Assembly: GCF_024622975.1 (NCBI RefSeq) | Contig: NZ_JANJZT010000008.1 | Span: forward strand, 1-64,000 | DNA: 64,000 nucleotides | Direction: 5' to 3' | Origin: Blautia caecimuris | GTDB lineage: Bacteria > Bacillota > Clostridia > Lachnospirales > Lachnospiraceae | In this document: one piece after another, positions 50,925-60,039 of the stretch | How the letters are laid out: each line of letters starts with the position of its first letter | How positions within the stretch are numbered: the first letter of the stretch is position 1 | Position numbers and translations under genes: made by a program | Notes under the pieces: generated by a model | Told to the model about the DNA's origin: nothing | Databases searched by the model: none | The model's input: only the letters and a program-made list of their open reading frames with translations

Positions 50925-51218
50925 ATGAGATACGGAGCGTTCGGACTGGTAGAGGTTCTGGGAAGCAGCAATGCGATTCTGGTGATCGACCAGATGCTGA
51001 AAACATCAGAGGTAGCCTTTCGTACCTGGAATACCAAATGCGGCGGTCATACAACCGTATTTTTAAGCGGAGACGTGGCAGCAGTTACGGCGGCAGTAGA
51101 CAGTGTAAAAGGAAATCCGCCCTGTGAGATCATTGCAGCGGCAGTGATCTCCAATCCGTCTGAGGAGGCTGTGCGCCTGGTAGAAGAGGAAGCCGCAAAA
51201 CACGCATCTGCAAAATAA
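50925..51218 (+). CDS. Bacterial microcompartment shell protein, hexamer type (2)
   Basis: A 97-residue BMC-domain protein, more classical than its neighbour: AFGLVEVLGSSNAILVIDQM, FRTWNTKCGGHTTVFLSGDV, and AAVTAAVDSVKG, closing with EIIAAAVISNPSEEAV. The pore loop region is KCGGHT, with a cysteine at or near the pore. It forms a two-gene unit with the first shell gene and ends at a strong two-way terminator. No pentamer (EutN/CcmL) gene and no signature core enzyme lie directly beside it in the window. The shell may be completed by genes elsewhere. Confidence 0.9.
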   Translation: MRYGAFGLVEVLGSSNAILVIDQMLKTSEVAFRTWNTKCGGHTTVFLSGDVAAVTAAVDSVKGNPPCEIIAAAVISNPSEEAVRLVEEEAAKHASAK

Positions 51219-51224
51219 ATGCAG

Positions 51225-51288
51225 AAAAAAGGAGGCCGGGGAAAGCTTTTGTCCATTGAGGTCAAGCTTTCCTGCAGTCTCCTTTTTT
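51225..51288. terminator. Bidirectional terminator between shell genes and arcC
   Basis: AAAAAAGGAG (51225-51234) pairs with CTCCTTTTTT (51279-51288), with inner GGAAAGCTT/AAGCTTTCC. It serves both convergent units. Confidence 0.9.
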
Positions 51289-51311
51289 ATTACAGATGGC
51301 ATGATAAAAGT

Positions 51312-52256
51312 TTATGAATGGATCAGGGTTCCTGTTTTTCCCTGGATTCCGTCTCTTGCTTTTTCAAGAAGTGTGATCATGGCTGTGCGGCCGGATCCGG
51401 AAGAAGCAAAATCCATAGCTGCCTGAACCTTCGGAAGCATGGAGCCTGCGGCAAAATGACCTTCGTCCACATATTTCTGCGCTTCCTCAACAGTGAGATC
51501 GCTTAACCATTCTTCATTTTCTTTGCCGAAATTAATGGCAACCTTCTCCACAGCAGTAAGAATGATCAGCATATCTGCGCCCAGCTCTTTTGCCAGAAGA
51601 CTGCTTGCAAAATCCTTATCGATCACAGCGGAAGCGCCCTTCAGATGATCTCCCTGAAGAGTAACCGGGATTCCGCCGCCTCCGCAGCAGATAACGATCT
51701 TATTGGCATCTACCAGGCTGTTGATGGCATCCTGCTCCACAATCTCTACAGGCTTCGGAGAAGCCACTACACGGCGGTAACCGCGGCCTGCATCCTCTTT
51801 TGTGATATAGCCGTAGGCTTTTTCCGCGTGTTCCGCCTCTTCTCTGGACATAAAATGTCCGATAGGCTTGCTGGGATTCTGGAAAGCAGGATCGTCCGGA
51901 TCTACCCGCACCTGAGTTACAACAGTAACGACCGGAGTACGCACAAAGCCTCTTTTGCGAAGCTCCTCTCTGAGCGCGTTCTGAAGATCATACCCGATAT
52001 AAGCCTGGCTCATTGCGACACATACAGAAAGAGGTGTGTTGGGCTGGCTGGCGTCTTCCCGGGAAAGAGCGGCCATGGCATTGTTGATCATGCCTACCTG
52101 GGGACCGTTTCCGTGGACCACAACCACCTGGTGTCCGTCCTCGATCAGGTCGCAGAGAGCTTTTGCTGTTGTTTTTACAGCCATCATCTGTTCCGGCAGA
52201 GTATTTCCAAGAGTATTGCCCCCCAGAGCAATGACAATACGTTTCCGTTTATACAT
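51312..52256 (-). CDS. arcC: Carbamate kinase
   Basis: A 314-residue carbamate kinase that makes ATP and carbamate from ADP and carbamoyl phosphate. Conserved stretches are RIVIALGGNTLGN, VVVHGNGPQVGMINNAM, VICCGGGGIPV, and LIILTAVEKVAINFGKENEE, and the C-terminal GSMLPKVQAAMDFASSG. The ATG at 52256 follows AGGAGG; a longer frame to 52310 has no site. It lies after ygeW on the same strand, separated by a terminator. The likely partner is YgeW, which could supply carbamoyl phosphate from a purine-derived carbamoyl compound. No arginine deiminase genes are nearby, which favours the purine role. Confidence 0.95.
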   Translation of the reverse strand: MYKRKRIVIALGGNTLGNTLPEQMMAVKTTAKALCDLIEDGHQVVVVHGNGPQVGMINNAMAALSREDASQPNTPLSVCVAMSQAYIGYDLQNALREELRKRGFVRTPVVTVVTQVRVDPDDPAFQNPSKPIGHFMSREEAEHAEKAYGYITKEDAGRGYRRVVASPKPVEIVEQDAINSLVDANKIVICCGGGGIPVTLQGDHLKGASAVIDKDFASSLLAKELGADMLIILTAVEKVAINFGKENEEWLSDLTVEEAQKYVDEGHFAAGSMLPKVQAAMDFASSGSGRTAMITLLEKARDGIQGKTGTLIHS

Positions 52257-52274
52257 GTAAAAACCTCCTGATTG

Positions 52275-52317
52275 GGAAAAAGAGAAGGGCCGTGCAGAAC
52301 AATGCTCCACAGGCCCT
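52275..52317 (-). terminator. Terminator after ygeW
   Basis: On the minus strand AGGGCC (52317-52312) pairs with GGCCCT (52291-52286), followed by TCTCTTTTTCCC. It separates ygeX-ygeY-ygeW from arcC, so arcC expression may depend on read-through or its own weak promoter. Confidence 0.65.
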
Positions 52318-52335
52318 GTCGCTTTTTAGAATGAT

Positions 52336-53529
52336 TTATTTAAGGATTCTCGGGGCTGCTTTTACTTCCAGTTTTTTGAGGATATCCTGCGGTTTTTCAA
52401 ATTTGGAAAGCAGGATCATAGCAGCAATGATATATGGTTTGAAGCTTGCTTCTTTGTAAAGCGGAATTCTGTAGCGGTCAAATACGCTTGCGTCAACCTC
52501 GCCTGTCTCACAGCTTACTCCTGTGATATCAGCCGGCAGGCAGTGGAGATAAAGCGCTTTTCCGTCTTTTGTTGTTTTCATCAGCTCTTCTGTGCAGGCC
52601 CAGTCTTTGTGCTGTGCATTCTGAGCAAGAAGTTCTTTTTCCAGTTTGTCGATGCCGTCAAAATCACCCTCTGCATAAAGGTTTGTACGTTTTTCCATAG
52701 CTGCGAAAGGAGCCCAGCTCTTAGGATAAACGATATCGGCATCCTTGAAAGCTTCTTCCATGCTGTTTGTCTTTGTGAAAGTACCGCCGGTAGCTTCTGC
52801 GTTCTTTCTTGCGATTTCTTCAACCTCAGGCATTACGTCATAGCCTTCCGGATGAGCAAGCACAACATCCATGCCGAAACGTGTCATAAGACCGATCACA
52901 CCCTGAGGAACAGAAAGAGGTTTTCCGTAGGAAGGAGAGTAAGCCCATGTCATGGCAAGCTTTTTGCCTTTCAGGTTCTCAACGCCGCCAAACTCATGAA
53001 TGATATGAAGCATATCTGCCATACACTGAGTGGGGTGGTCTACGTCACACTGAAGGTTTACAAGAGTAGGTCTCTGCTCAAGGATTCCGTCTTTGTTGCC
53101 CTCAGTTACAGCGTCCATAAACTCTTTCTGATAAGCATGGCCTTTTCCGATATACATATCATCGCGGATACCGATCACATCAGCCATAAAGGAAACCATG
53201 TTGGCTGTTTCGCGGACAGTTTCGCCGTGAGCGATCTGAGATTTTTTCTCATCCAGATCCTGAACCTGAAGGCCAAGAAGGTTGCATGCAGAAGCAAAGG
53301 AGAAACGGGTTCTTGTGGAGTTGTCGCGGAAAATAGAAATTCCGAGACCGCTCTCAAATACCTTTGTGGAAATGTTGTTTTCTCTCATAAAACGGAGAGC
53401 GTCCGCAACAGTAAAAACAGCTTCCAGCTCTTCATCTGTCTTATCCCATGTCCAGAAAAAGTCGTTATTGTACATCTCCTTGAAATTCAGTGCATTTAAT
53501 TTGTCAATATAATCCTGTAAAGTTTTCAT
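52336..53529 (-). CDS. ygeW: Knotted carbamoyltransferase YgeW
   Basis: A 397-residue member of the aspartate/ornithine carbamoyltransferase superfamily, YgeW type. The carbamoyl-phosphate motif FRDNSTRTRFSFASA (about 67-81), SQIAHGETVRETANMVSF, LVNLQCDVDHPTQCMADM and YLHCLPADITGVSC closely follow the E. coli YgeW pattern. Its natural acceptor is not settled; in the purine pathway it probably acts in the phosphorolytic direction, giving carbamoyl phosphate for ArcC. The N-terminal helix (MKTLQDYIDKLNAL) is amphipathic but also exists in E. coli YgeW, so it is not proof of a shell-targeting peptide. It lies 35 bases after ygeY. Confidence 0.95.
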   Translation of the reverse strand: MKTLQDYIDKLNALNFKEMYNNDFFWTWDKTDEELEAVFTVADALRFMRENNISTKVFESGLGISIFRDNSTRTRFSFASACNLLGLQVQDLDEKKSQIAHGETVRETANMVSFMADVIGIRDDMYIGKGHAYQKEFMDAVTEGNKDGILEQRPTLVNLQCDVDHPTQCMADMLHIIHEFGGVENLKGKKLAMTWAYSPSYGKPLSVPQGVIGLMTRFGMDVVLAHPEGYDVMPEVEEIARKNAEATGGTFTKTNSMEEAFKDADIVYPKSWAPFAAMEKRTNLYAEGDFDGIDKLEKELLAQNAQHKDWACTEELMKTTKDGKALYLHCLPADITGVSCETGEVDASVFDRYRIPLYKEASFKPYIIAAMILLSKFEKPQDILKKLEVKAAPRILK

Positions 53530-53564
53530 AAATGATCTCCTTATTTATATTATAGATATTATTC

Positions 53565-54875
53565 TTACTTGCAGTAGGAAGCCGGAAGAGCTGCGTAAAC
53601 AGCCGCGCATCTTACCAGGTCGATCTTCCATGTTTTTTCGTTCGGTGCATGAGCCTGTGCCTCTGCTCCGGGGCCGAAGCCGATACACGGGATTCCGTTG
53701 CGTCCCATAATAGAAACGCCGTTTGTAGAGAAGGTCCACTTGTCTGTAAGAGGACGGGCCTTTCTCATTTCTTCTGTCTCTGTGTTTCCAAGTCTTGTTT
53801 CACCATACAGATTCCTGTATGCATCTTCAAGAGCCTTTGTTACCTTGTGATCTTTCGGAATTGCCCATGTGGGGAAGTAGCACTCGATCTCATATACGCA
53901 TCCGGTGTAGGATGGACGGTCGTAATTGTACATGGAAACCACAACATCGTCTCCGTATTTTTTCACACTTGGAAGGTTGCGGATCTCGTCAAGACAGCTT
54001 TCCCAGGTTTCACCGAAGGTCATACGTCTGTCAAGGGATACTGCGCAGGAGTCAGCAACTGCACAGCGGCTTGGAGAGGTGTAGAAGATCTGAGAACAGG
54101 TGATGGTACCGCGTCCAAGGAATCTTGCCTCTTCCCAGTCCGGATTGTATTTCGGGTTCAGCATTTTTACCAGACCCTTGATCTCTGTTTCATCAGAGTC
54201 ATCGTTTTCATTAAGAGCGCGTACGTCCTGAAGAATATCTGCCATTTTATAGATGGCGTTGTCACCGCGCTCAGGAGCAGAGCCATGGCAGGAAACACCT
54301 TTTACGTCAACACGGATTTCCATACGTCCTCTCTGTCCTCTGTAGATACCGCCGTCAGTAGGCTCTGTGGAAACAACAAATTCCGGACGTACCTTGTCTT
54401 CATTGATGATGTACTGCCAGCAGAGACCGTCGCAGTCTTCTTCCTGAACAGTTCCCACTACCATGATCTTGCATCCCTCAGGGATCAGGTCAAGATCCTT
54501 CATGATCCTTGCGCCGTAAACAGCAGATACGATACCGCCGCACTGGTCAGATACGCCGCGGCCGCCGATTTCTTCATCAGTCTCATAGCCTTCATATGGA
54601 TCAAATTCCCAGTTTTCCATATTGCCGATACCAACAGTGTCAATATGTGCATCGTAGGCAATGATTTTATCTCCGGTTCCCATGTAGCCGATTACATTTC
54701 CCTGAGGATCGATCACAACCTGGTCAAAATCCAGCTTTTTCATTTCAGCGGCGATTGTGTCAATATGAGCTTTTTCATCACAGCTTTCGCCGGGATTTTT
54801 TACGATTGCTCTTAAAAATCTGGTCATGTCCTCCAGATAGTTCTGAGCCGCTTCGTTAATTTTTGCATAATCCAT
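53565..54875 (-). CDS. ygeY: YgeY-family selenium-metabolism-linked hydrolase
   Basis: A 436-residue M20-type metallohydrolase of the YgeY family. Metal-binding residues are in [30 protein letters not shown] and [14 protein letters not shown], with the dimerisation part [20 protein letters not shown] and a late histidine in [12 protein letters not shown]. The family is tied to selenium-hydroxylase loci and is needed in purine-degrading clusters; it likely cleaves a ureido or amide intermediate before YgeX. The ATG at 54875 follows GGGAGGTATTTACA; a longer frame to 55016 overlaps ygeX and lacks a site. It sits between ygeX and ygeW. Confidence 0.94.
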   Translation of the reverse strand: MDYAKINEAAQNYLEDMTRFLRAIVKNPGESCDEKAHIDTIAAEMKKLDFDQVVIDPQGNVIGYMGTGDKIIAYDAHIDTVGIGNMENWEFDPYEGYETDEEIGGRGVSDQCGGIVSAVYGARIMKDLDLIPEGCKIMVVGTVQEEDCDGLCWQYIINEDKVRPEFVVSTEPTDGGIYRGQRGRMEIRVDVKGVSCHGSAPERGDNAIYKMADILQDVRALNENDDSDETEIKGLVKMLNPKYNPDWEEARFLGRGTITCSQIFYTSPSRCAVADSCAVSLDRRMTFGETWESCLDEIRNLPSVKKYGDDVVVSMYNYDRPSYTGCVYEIECYFPTWAIPKDHKVTKALEDAYRNLYGETRLGNTETEEMRKARPLTDKWTFSTNGVSIMGRNGIPCIGFGPGAEAQAHAPNEKTWKIDLVRCAAVYAALPASYCK

Positions 54876-54973
54876 TGTAAATACCTCCCATAATAAATCA
54901 GTTGATAAAATTAGAATTTGTTTTGTATCAGTGACCCGATGATCACTGTAAAGAACAGGCTGATTTCCGTCAG

Positions 54974-56203
54974 TTATTCGCTGAAGGACTCCTCTGTTCC
55001 GTAAAGTCCGTCCCATACGATTTCACGGTAGCGTACCGGATCTGTATCTCCTTCTGTGGAGATTACAAGAATGTTGGAGCTTTCATCAAGCTTCAGAGCC
55101 TTTTTCAGATCTTCTGCATCTTTGTCATGAAGGGCAGTGTAGCAGAGACCGAGAGGCACAGAGCCGGATTCTCCGGAAACAATATGAGGATCTCTCTCAA
55201 GCGGGTTTGCGTAGATTCTGGTAGCTTTTGCGCTCATCCAGTCAGGACAGGATGCAAATACGGTTACATGATTTCTTAAAATATCCCATCCAATGGTATT
55301 TCCTTCGCCGCAGGCAAGACCTGCCATGATAGTCTGAAGATCTCCGGTTACGTTTACAAGTTCTCCGGTTTTCTTCTCGGCTGAGCGATAGAGACAGTCT
55401 GCTGCGGCTGCTTCGCATACAACCATTACCGGAGGATTCTCTTTGTATTTGTGAGCAAAATAGCCAACCACTGCTCCGGCAAGAGAACCGACGCCTGCCT
55501 GCACAAATACATGAGTGGGACGTTCTACACCCTGTTCCTTTAACTGCTGATCTGCCTCCATGACCATGGTTCCGTAACCCTGCATGATCCAGGAAGGAAT
55601 TTCTTCATAGCCGTCCCAGGCAGTATCCTGAACAATGATGCCGTGTTCTGTTTTTGCAGCCTCGGCAGCAGCCATTCTTACACAGTCATCATAGTTGCAT
55701 TCTTCAATAGTAACAGTTGCGCCTTCTTTGGCAATGTTGTCAAATCTTGTCTTGGTGGTTCCCTTTGGCATTCTTACCACAGCCTTCTGTCCAAGGCGGC
55801 TGGCAGCCCATGCAACTCCGCGGCCGTGATTTCCGTCTGTGGCAGTGAAGAAGGTTGCATGCCCGAATTCTTCTCTCAGCTTATCAGAAGAGAGTACGTT
55901 GTAGGGCAGATCGCTGATATCCCGTCCAAGCTCTTTTGCTATGTAGCATCCCATGGCGTAGGAGCCGCCCAGCACCTTGAATGCATTCAGACCAAAACGA
56001 TAGGATTCATCCTTGCAGAAAATATTTTTTACACCCAGATAGGATGCCAGAGAAGAAAGCTTCTGAAGAGGCGTCACTGTATACTGGGGGAAGCTTTTGT
56101 GAAATTCATTTGCTTTTTTTACATTTTCCTCAGACATTAATTCCAGGAAAGTATCGTCGGATTTCGGAACTTCATTAAGCGTCCATTTTAATCCTTCAGT
56201 CAT
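54974..56203 (-). CDS. ygeX: 2,3-Diaminopropionate ammonia-lyase
   Basis: A 409-residue PLP enzyme that converts 2,3-diaminopropionate to pyruvate and two ammonia. The PLP lysine is in [17 protein letters not shown] (K76), the substrate region in [19 protein letters not shown], and the phosphate-binding glycines in [27 protein letters not shown] is also present. Length and motifs match E. coli YgeX. It is the first gene of the minus-strand arm, with its own promoter upstream and AAGGAGGGATTTTTAC as the ribosome site. It gives the step that feeds purine carbon into central metabolism as pyruvate. Confidence 0.96.
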   Translation of the reverse strand: MTEGLKWTLNEVPKSDDTFLELMSEENVKKANEFHKSFPQYTVTPLQKLSSLASYLGVKNIFCKDESYRFGLNAFKVLGGSYAMGCYIAKELGRDISDLPYNVLSSDKLREEFGHATFFTATDGNHGRGVAWAASRLGQKAVVRMPKGTTKTRFDNIAKEGATVTIEECNYDDCVRMAAAEAAKTEHGIIVQDTAWDGYEEIPSWIMQGYGTMVMEADQQLKEQGVERPTHVFVQAGVGSLAGAVVGYFAHKYKENPPVMVVCEAAAADCLYRSAEKKTGELVNVTGDLQTIMAGLACGEGNTIGWDILRNHVTVFASCPDWMSAKATRIYANPLERDPHIVSGESGSVPLGLCYTALHDKDAEDLKKALKLDESSNILVISTEGDTDPVRYREIVWDGLYGTEESFSE

Positions 56204-56263
56204 GTAAAAATCCCTCCTTAAAAAATTTGTTTTACACTTATTGTTTTTGCTCCTGTTAAGTCT

Positions 56264-56291
56264 ATCATATCATAAATAATGAATTTTGCAA
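56264..56291 (-). promoter_or_regulatory. Promoter of the ygeX-ygeY-ygeW operon
   Basis: On the minus strand: TTGCAA (56291-56286), 16-base spacer, TATGAT (56269-56264), 60 bases before the ygeX ATG. Confidence 0.62.
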
Positions 56292-56338
56292 TAGAAAATA
56301 CAAAAATTTTTAGGTTTTTCAAAAAATATTTAGCGACA

Positions 56339-56367
56339 TTGAAAAGACAGGGTTCCTGTGTTAAAAT
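56339..56367 (+). promoter_or_regulatory. Promoter for DUF1015 gene
   Basis: TTGAAA (56339-56344), 17-base spacer, TAAAAT (56362-56367). It is divergent from the ygeX promoter 48 bases away, so a shared regulator could act on both. Confidence 0.65.
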
Positions 56368-56412
56368 CAACGTATATTTTTACAGTAAAAAAGAAGGAGG
56401 AGGACAGTTATT

Positions 56413-57657
56413 ATGGCAGTTTTTCAGGCATTCCGGGCGCTGCGCCCCACACCGGAAAAAGCAGAGCGCGTGGCAGCGCTTCCATATGATGTGGTAACAG
56501 AGGAGGAGGCCCGTGAGACAGGAGATAAAAATCCGTTTTCTTTTCTCCATGTGGACCGGGCGGAGATCGACCTTCCGGAAGGAACCGATCCATATGACAG
56601 CATCGTATACGAAAAAGCAAAAGAAAATCTTTCTGCAATGGAGGCAGAAGGGATCTTTATTCAGGATGAGAAGTCCTGCTATTATATTTATGAGCTCACA
56701 AGAATGGGAAAAACTCAGACCGGTATTGCAGGCTGCTGCTCTGTGGACGATTATCTGAACGGAGTGGTAAAAAAACATGAGCTTACCAGAGAAGATAAGG
56801 AGCGGGACCGTATTTGTCATGTGGATGTCTGCAACGCCAATACAGGACCTATTTTTATGGCATGCAGATATACAGAGCCGCTTCTGTCCCTGATGGAACA
56901 GTGGAAAAAAGAGCACGCGCCTGTTTATGATTTTGTCACAGAAGATGAGATCGGCCACAGAGTGTGGGTGATCGACGGGGATGGGGAAACTGAGTTTATC
57001 AAAAAAGAATTTGGAGAGATTCCTTCTTTTTATATTGCAGACGGTCATCACCGGGCCGCTTCAGCCGTAAAGGTAGGACTGAAAAGAAGAGAGGAACATC
57101 CGGATTATACAGGAGGGGAAGAGTTTAATTATTTTCTTTCTGTGGTATTCCCGGAAGATCAGCTTACGATCCTTGCCTATAACCGGGTGGTGAAGGATCT
57201 GAACGGCGTGGCGGAAAAAGCGTTTGTAGGAAGCCTGAAATTTAATTTTGAACTGATGGTCATGCCGGGATTTCCCTGTAAGCCGGTGGAAAAGCACTGC
57301 ATGGGCATGTACGTGGGAGGCGAATGGTATCACCTGAAGGCCTGGGAGGATATCTGGCAGGACAAGGATGTTGTAGCACAGCTGGATGTCTCTCTTTTGC
57401 AGGATAAGGTACTTGCTCCTGTCCTGGGAATCAAGGATCCAAGAACAGATCAGAGGATCCGTTTTGTAGGGGGAAATCATAAGCTTCGGGAGCTTCAGGA
57501 AATGGCTGACGAGACAGGAGGAGTGGCGTTTGCCCTGTATCCCACCTCTATGGAGGAACTGATGCAGATTGCAGATGAAGGCAGGCTGATGCCACCAAAA
57601 TCCACATGGTTTGAGCCGAAGCTGAGAAGCGGATTTTTTATTCATAAGCTTTCCTGA
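56413..57657 (+). CDS. DUF1015-family protein
   Basis: A 414-residue soluble protein of the DUF1015 family. Typical phrases are VFQAFRALRPTPEKAERVAA, LPYDVVTEEEAR, GVVKKHELTREDKERDRICH (conserved H-E-T/D-region), ADGHHRAASAVKVG (HHR motif) and RFVGGNHKLRELQ. The family shows ParB-like/serine-kinase-like sequence and often sits near serine synthesis genes, but its reaction is not firmly known. Here it is divergent from ygeX, whose substrate is a serine-like amino acid. Any link is inference. The ATG follows AAGGAGGAGGACAGTT. An SPFH-domain gene follows after 49 bases. Confidence 0.88.
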   Translation: MAVFQAFRALRPTPEKAERVAALPYDVVTEEEARETGDKNPFSFLHVDRAEIDLPEGTDPYDSIVYEKAKENLSAMEAEGIFIQDEKSCYYIYELTRMGKTQTGIAGCCSVDDYLNGVVKKHELTREDKERDRICHVDVCNANTGPIFMACRYTEPLLSLMEQWKKEHAPVYDFVTEDEIGHRVWVIDGDGETEFIKKEFGEIPSFYIADGHHRAASAVKVGLKRREEHPDYTGGEEFNYFLSVVFPEDQLTILAYNRVVKDLNGVAEKAFVGSLKFNFELMVMPGFPCKPVEKHCMGMYVGGEWYHLKAWEDIWQDKDVVAQLDVSLLQDKVLAPVLGIKDPRTDQRIRFVGGNHKLRELQEMADETGGVAFALYPTSMEELMQIADEGRLMPPKSTWFEPKLRSGFFIHKLS

Positions 57658-57706
57658 AAAAGGAGAAGATCACAGCAGAAAATGGATTGACAGAAGGGAG
57701 AACATT

Positions 57707-58918
57707 ATGGGACTGATCAGAGCAGCAAAAGGAGCAGCGGGAGGAGTCTTCGGGGACCAGTGGAAAGAGTATTTTTACTGTGGATCCATGTCTTCGGATA
57801 CACTTGTATCAAAATCCCGCAAAAAAACTTCACGGCGTTCCTCAAACAGACACGGGTCTGAAAATATCATCAGCAACGGTTCCGTGATTGCAGTAAATGA
57901 CGGACAGTGTATGATCATTGTAGAACAGGGAAAGGTAGTGGACGTATGTGCAGAACCGGGAGAATATGTTTATGACAGCTTTACAGAACCGTCCCTGTTC
58001 TGCAGTGACCTGGAGGACGGGATCGTTCAGGTGTTTGACCAGATCGGAAAACGCTTCGGGTTCGGCGGAGAAACTCCGGAAGATCAGAGGGTATATTTTA
58101 TAAATACAAAAGAGCTGACAGGAAACAAATACGGAACACCGGGGCCTGTGCCGTTCCGAGTGATCGATGCAAACCTGGGACTGGATATTGATATTTCCGT
58201 CAGATGCTTTGGAGAATACAGCTACCGTATTGCAAATCCGATTCTGTTTTACACAAATGTCTGCGGCAATGTGGAAAGTGAATTTACAAGAGAGGAGCTG
58301 GACGGACAGCTGAGAAGCGAGCTTATGACTGCTCTTCAGCCGGCGTTTGCCAGAATCTCCGCAATGGGGATCCGCTACAGTGAGCTTCCCGGACATACCA
58401 TGGAGCTTTCTGATGCTCTGAATCAGATTCTGTCTGAAAAGTGGGAAAAGCTAAGAGGAATCCGTATTGTATCTCTGGGCGTTTCCAGCATAAAGGCATC
58501 GGAAGAGGATGAGGCAATGCTGAAGGAACTGCAGAAAAATGCAGTGTTCAGAAATCCGGCTATGGCGGCTGCCCATATGGTGGGAGCCCAGGCCTCAGCC
58601 ATGCAGGCCGCAGCGTCCAATCAGAATGCAGGCCCGGCCATGGCCTTTGCCGGTATGAATATGGCGTCAAATGCCGGCGGAGTGAATCCGTCAGAGCTTT
58701 TTGCCATGGCCCGGAACGATCCGTCTCAGAGAAGCGCACAGCAGGAGGCACAGTCTCCGGTACAGCAGGAAAGCTGGGTGTGCTCCTGCGGAAATGTCAA
58801 TAGAGGAAAATTCTGTTCCGAATGTGGAAACCCGAGACCGTCCGGACCCTGGGTATGTTCCTGCGGCACTGTAAACAAAGGGAAATTCTGCTCTGAATGC
58901 GGAAGGCCAAGACCATAA
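57707..58918 (+). CDS. SPFH-domain protein with two C-terminal zinc ribbons (YdjI-like)
   Basis: A 403-residue protein. Residues about 1-290 form an SPFH-like (band 7) domain of the YdjI/virion-core type (IIVEQGKVVDVCAEPGEY, GLDIDISVRCFGEYSYRI, GIRYSELPGHTMELSDALNQ). A linker rich in Ala and Met (about 290-355) leads to two zinc ribbons of the form WVCSCGxVNxGKFCSECG at the C-terminus. In Bacillus, YdjI recruits partners to the membrane near the phage-shock protein YdjF. Together with the next two genes it forms a YdjI-YdjG-YdjH-like set, though no PspA-like gene is beside it here. The ATG follows AGAAGGGAGAACATT. Confidence 0.88.
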   Translation: MGLIRAAKGAAGGVFGDQWKEYFYCGSMSSDTLVSKSRKKTSRRSSNRHGSENIISNGSVIAVNDGQCMIIVEQGKVVDVCAEPGEYVYDSFTEPSLFCSDLEDGIVQVFDQIGKRFGFGGETPEDQRVYFINTKELTGNKYGTPGPVPFRVIDANLGLDIDISVRCFGEYSYRIANPILFYTNVCGNVESEFTREELDGQLRSELMTALQPAFARISAMGIRYSELPGHTMELSDALNQILSEKWEKLRGIRIVSLGVSSIKASEEDEAMLKELQKNAVFRNPAMAAAHMVGAQASAMQAAASNQNAGPAMAFAGMNMASNAGGVNPSELFAMARNDPSQRSAQQEAQSPVQQESWVCSCGNVNRGKFCSECGNPRPSGPWVCSCGTVNKGKFCSECGRPRP

Positions 58919-58935
58919 GAGAAGGGGGATAAAGG

Positions 58936-60039
58936 ATGGAGATCCTGAACTACAAATGTCCCAACTGCTCTGCCGGTCTTGAATTTAACAGTAAAACACA
59001 GAAAATGGCCTGTGAGTACTGTGGAAATTCATATACAGTGGAAGAGCTGGAGGAGCTGGAAGAACAAAAGGAAGAGCCTTTAAAGGAAGAGGATTCCAGG
59101 GGGCACTGGGAGGGATTTGACCCGGAATCCTGGAATCCGGACGGAGGAGAAATTTCTGTATGGAGCTGTCCTTCCTGCGGAGCAGAGCTTGTGGCAGAAA
59201 AAACAGCAGGAGCGCTTGTGTGCCCCTATTGCATGAATTCGATGATCATGCCGGAGCAGTTTCAGGATATTTACCGGCCGGATTATGTGATACCATTTAA
59301 AAAGTCAAAAAAGGACGCTCTGGATGCCCTGAAAAAACACTATCTGAAAAAACCGCTTCTTCCTTCTGTTTTTAAAGACGAAAATCATCTGGAAGAAATA
59401 AAGGCAGTGTATGTGCCTTTCTGGATGTACGATCTGGAATCCTCCGGCCGTTTCCAGTATCAGGGAACCAGAGTCAGATTCTGGGAAACAGAAAAATATG
59501 AATGTACGGAAACAAGCTTTTACCATATTGTCAGAAAAGGGAGCATGAAATTCTGCCGGATTCCGGTGGATGGTTCGGAAAAGATTGACGATACGATGAT
59601 GGAAGCGATAGAACCCTACGATTACCAGGAACTGGAACCTTTTCAGCTTTCTTATCTGTCCGGTTATATGGCAGACAGGTATGACAGAGAACCGGATGAG
59701 CTGACAGACCGCGTACATGCAAGAATGGAAGAAAGTATGCGCCGGGCAGTGCGAAATACGGTGATCGGATATGATACGGTGATTCCTGTGCAGGAGGATA
59801 TCAGGATCACAGGAAAAGGTCAGGTAAAATATGCGCTTCTTCCGGTGTGGTTTCTGAATACAAAATGGAATGGAAAAACTTATTCCTTTGCCATGAACGG
59901 ACAGACAGGAAAAATCATCGGCGATCTTCCGGTAGGAAAAGATCTGCTGATCCGGTACTGGATGAAATATCATATATTTTCTGCTGCTGTCATTTTTGTT
60001 CTGTTTGTGATACTTATGCTGGCGGGGGTGATCGGATGA
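58936..60039 (+). CDS. Zinc-ribbon membrane protein (YdjG-like)
   Basis: A 367-residue protein with two zinc ribbons at the N-terminus (CPNCSAGLEFNSKTQKMACE with CEYCG, and CPSCGAELVAEKTAGALVC with CPYC), an acidic linker, a beta-rich middle (about 110-320; AVYVPFWMYDLESSGRFQY, LLPVWFLNTKWNGKTYSFAM) and a single transmembrane helix at the end (about 345-365). This matches YdjG-like TFIIB-type zinc-ribbon proteins of the membrane-stress module. It overlaps the next gene by 4 bases. It probably acts with the SPFH and TPM proteins at the membrane. Confidence 0.86.
   Translation: MEILNYKCPNCSAGLEFNSKTQKMACEYCGNSYTVEELEELEEQKEEPLKEEDSRGHWEGFDPESWNPDGGEISVWSCPSCGAELVAEKTAGALVCPYCMNSMIMPEQFQDIYRPDYVIPFKKSKKDALDALKKHYLKKPLLPSVFKDENHLEEIKAVYVPFWMYDLESSGRFQYQGTRVRFWETEKYECTETSFYHIVRKGSMKFCRIPVDGSEKIDDTMMEAIEPYDYQELEPFQLSYLSGYMADRYDREPDELTDRVHARMEESMRRAVRNTVIGYDTVIPVQEDIRITGKGQVKYALLPVWFLNTKWNGKTYSFAMNGQTGKIIGDLPVGKDLLIRYWMKYHIFSAAVIFVLFVILMLAGVIG

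Noticed and set aside
52336-53529. N-terminal helix of YgeW as a shell-encapsulation peptide
   Set aside because: A comparable N-terminal helix exists in E. coli YgeW, which has no microcompartment next to it, so it is not specific evidence for targeting.
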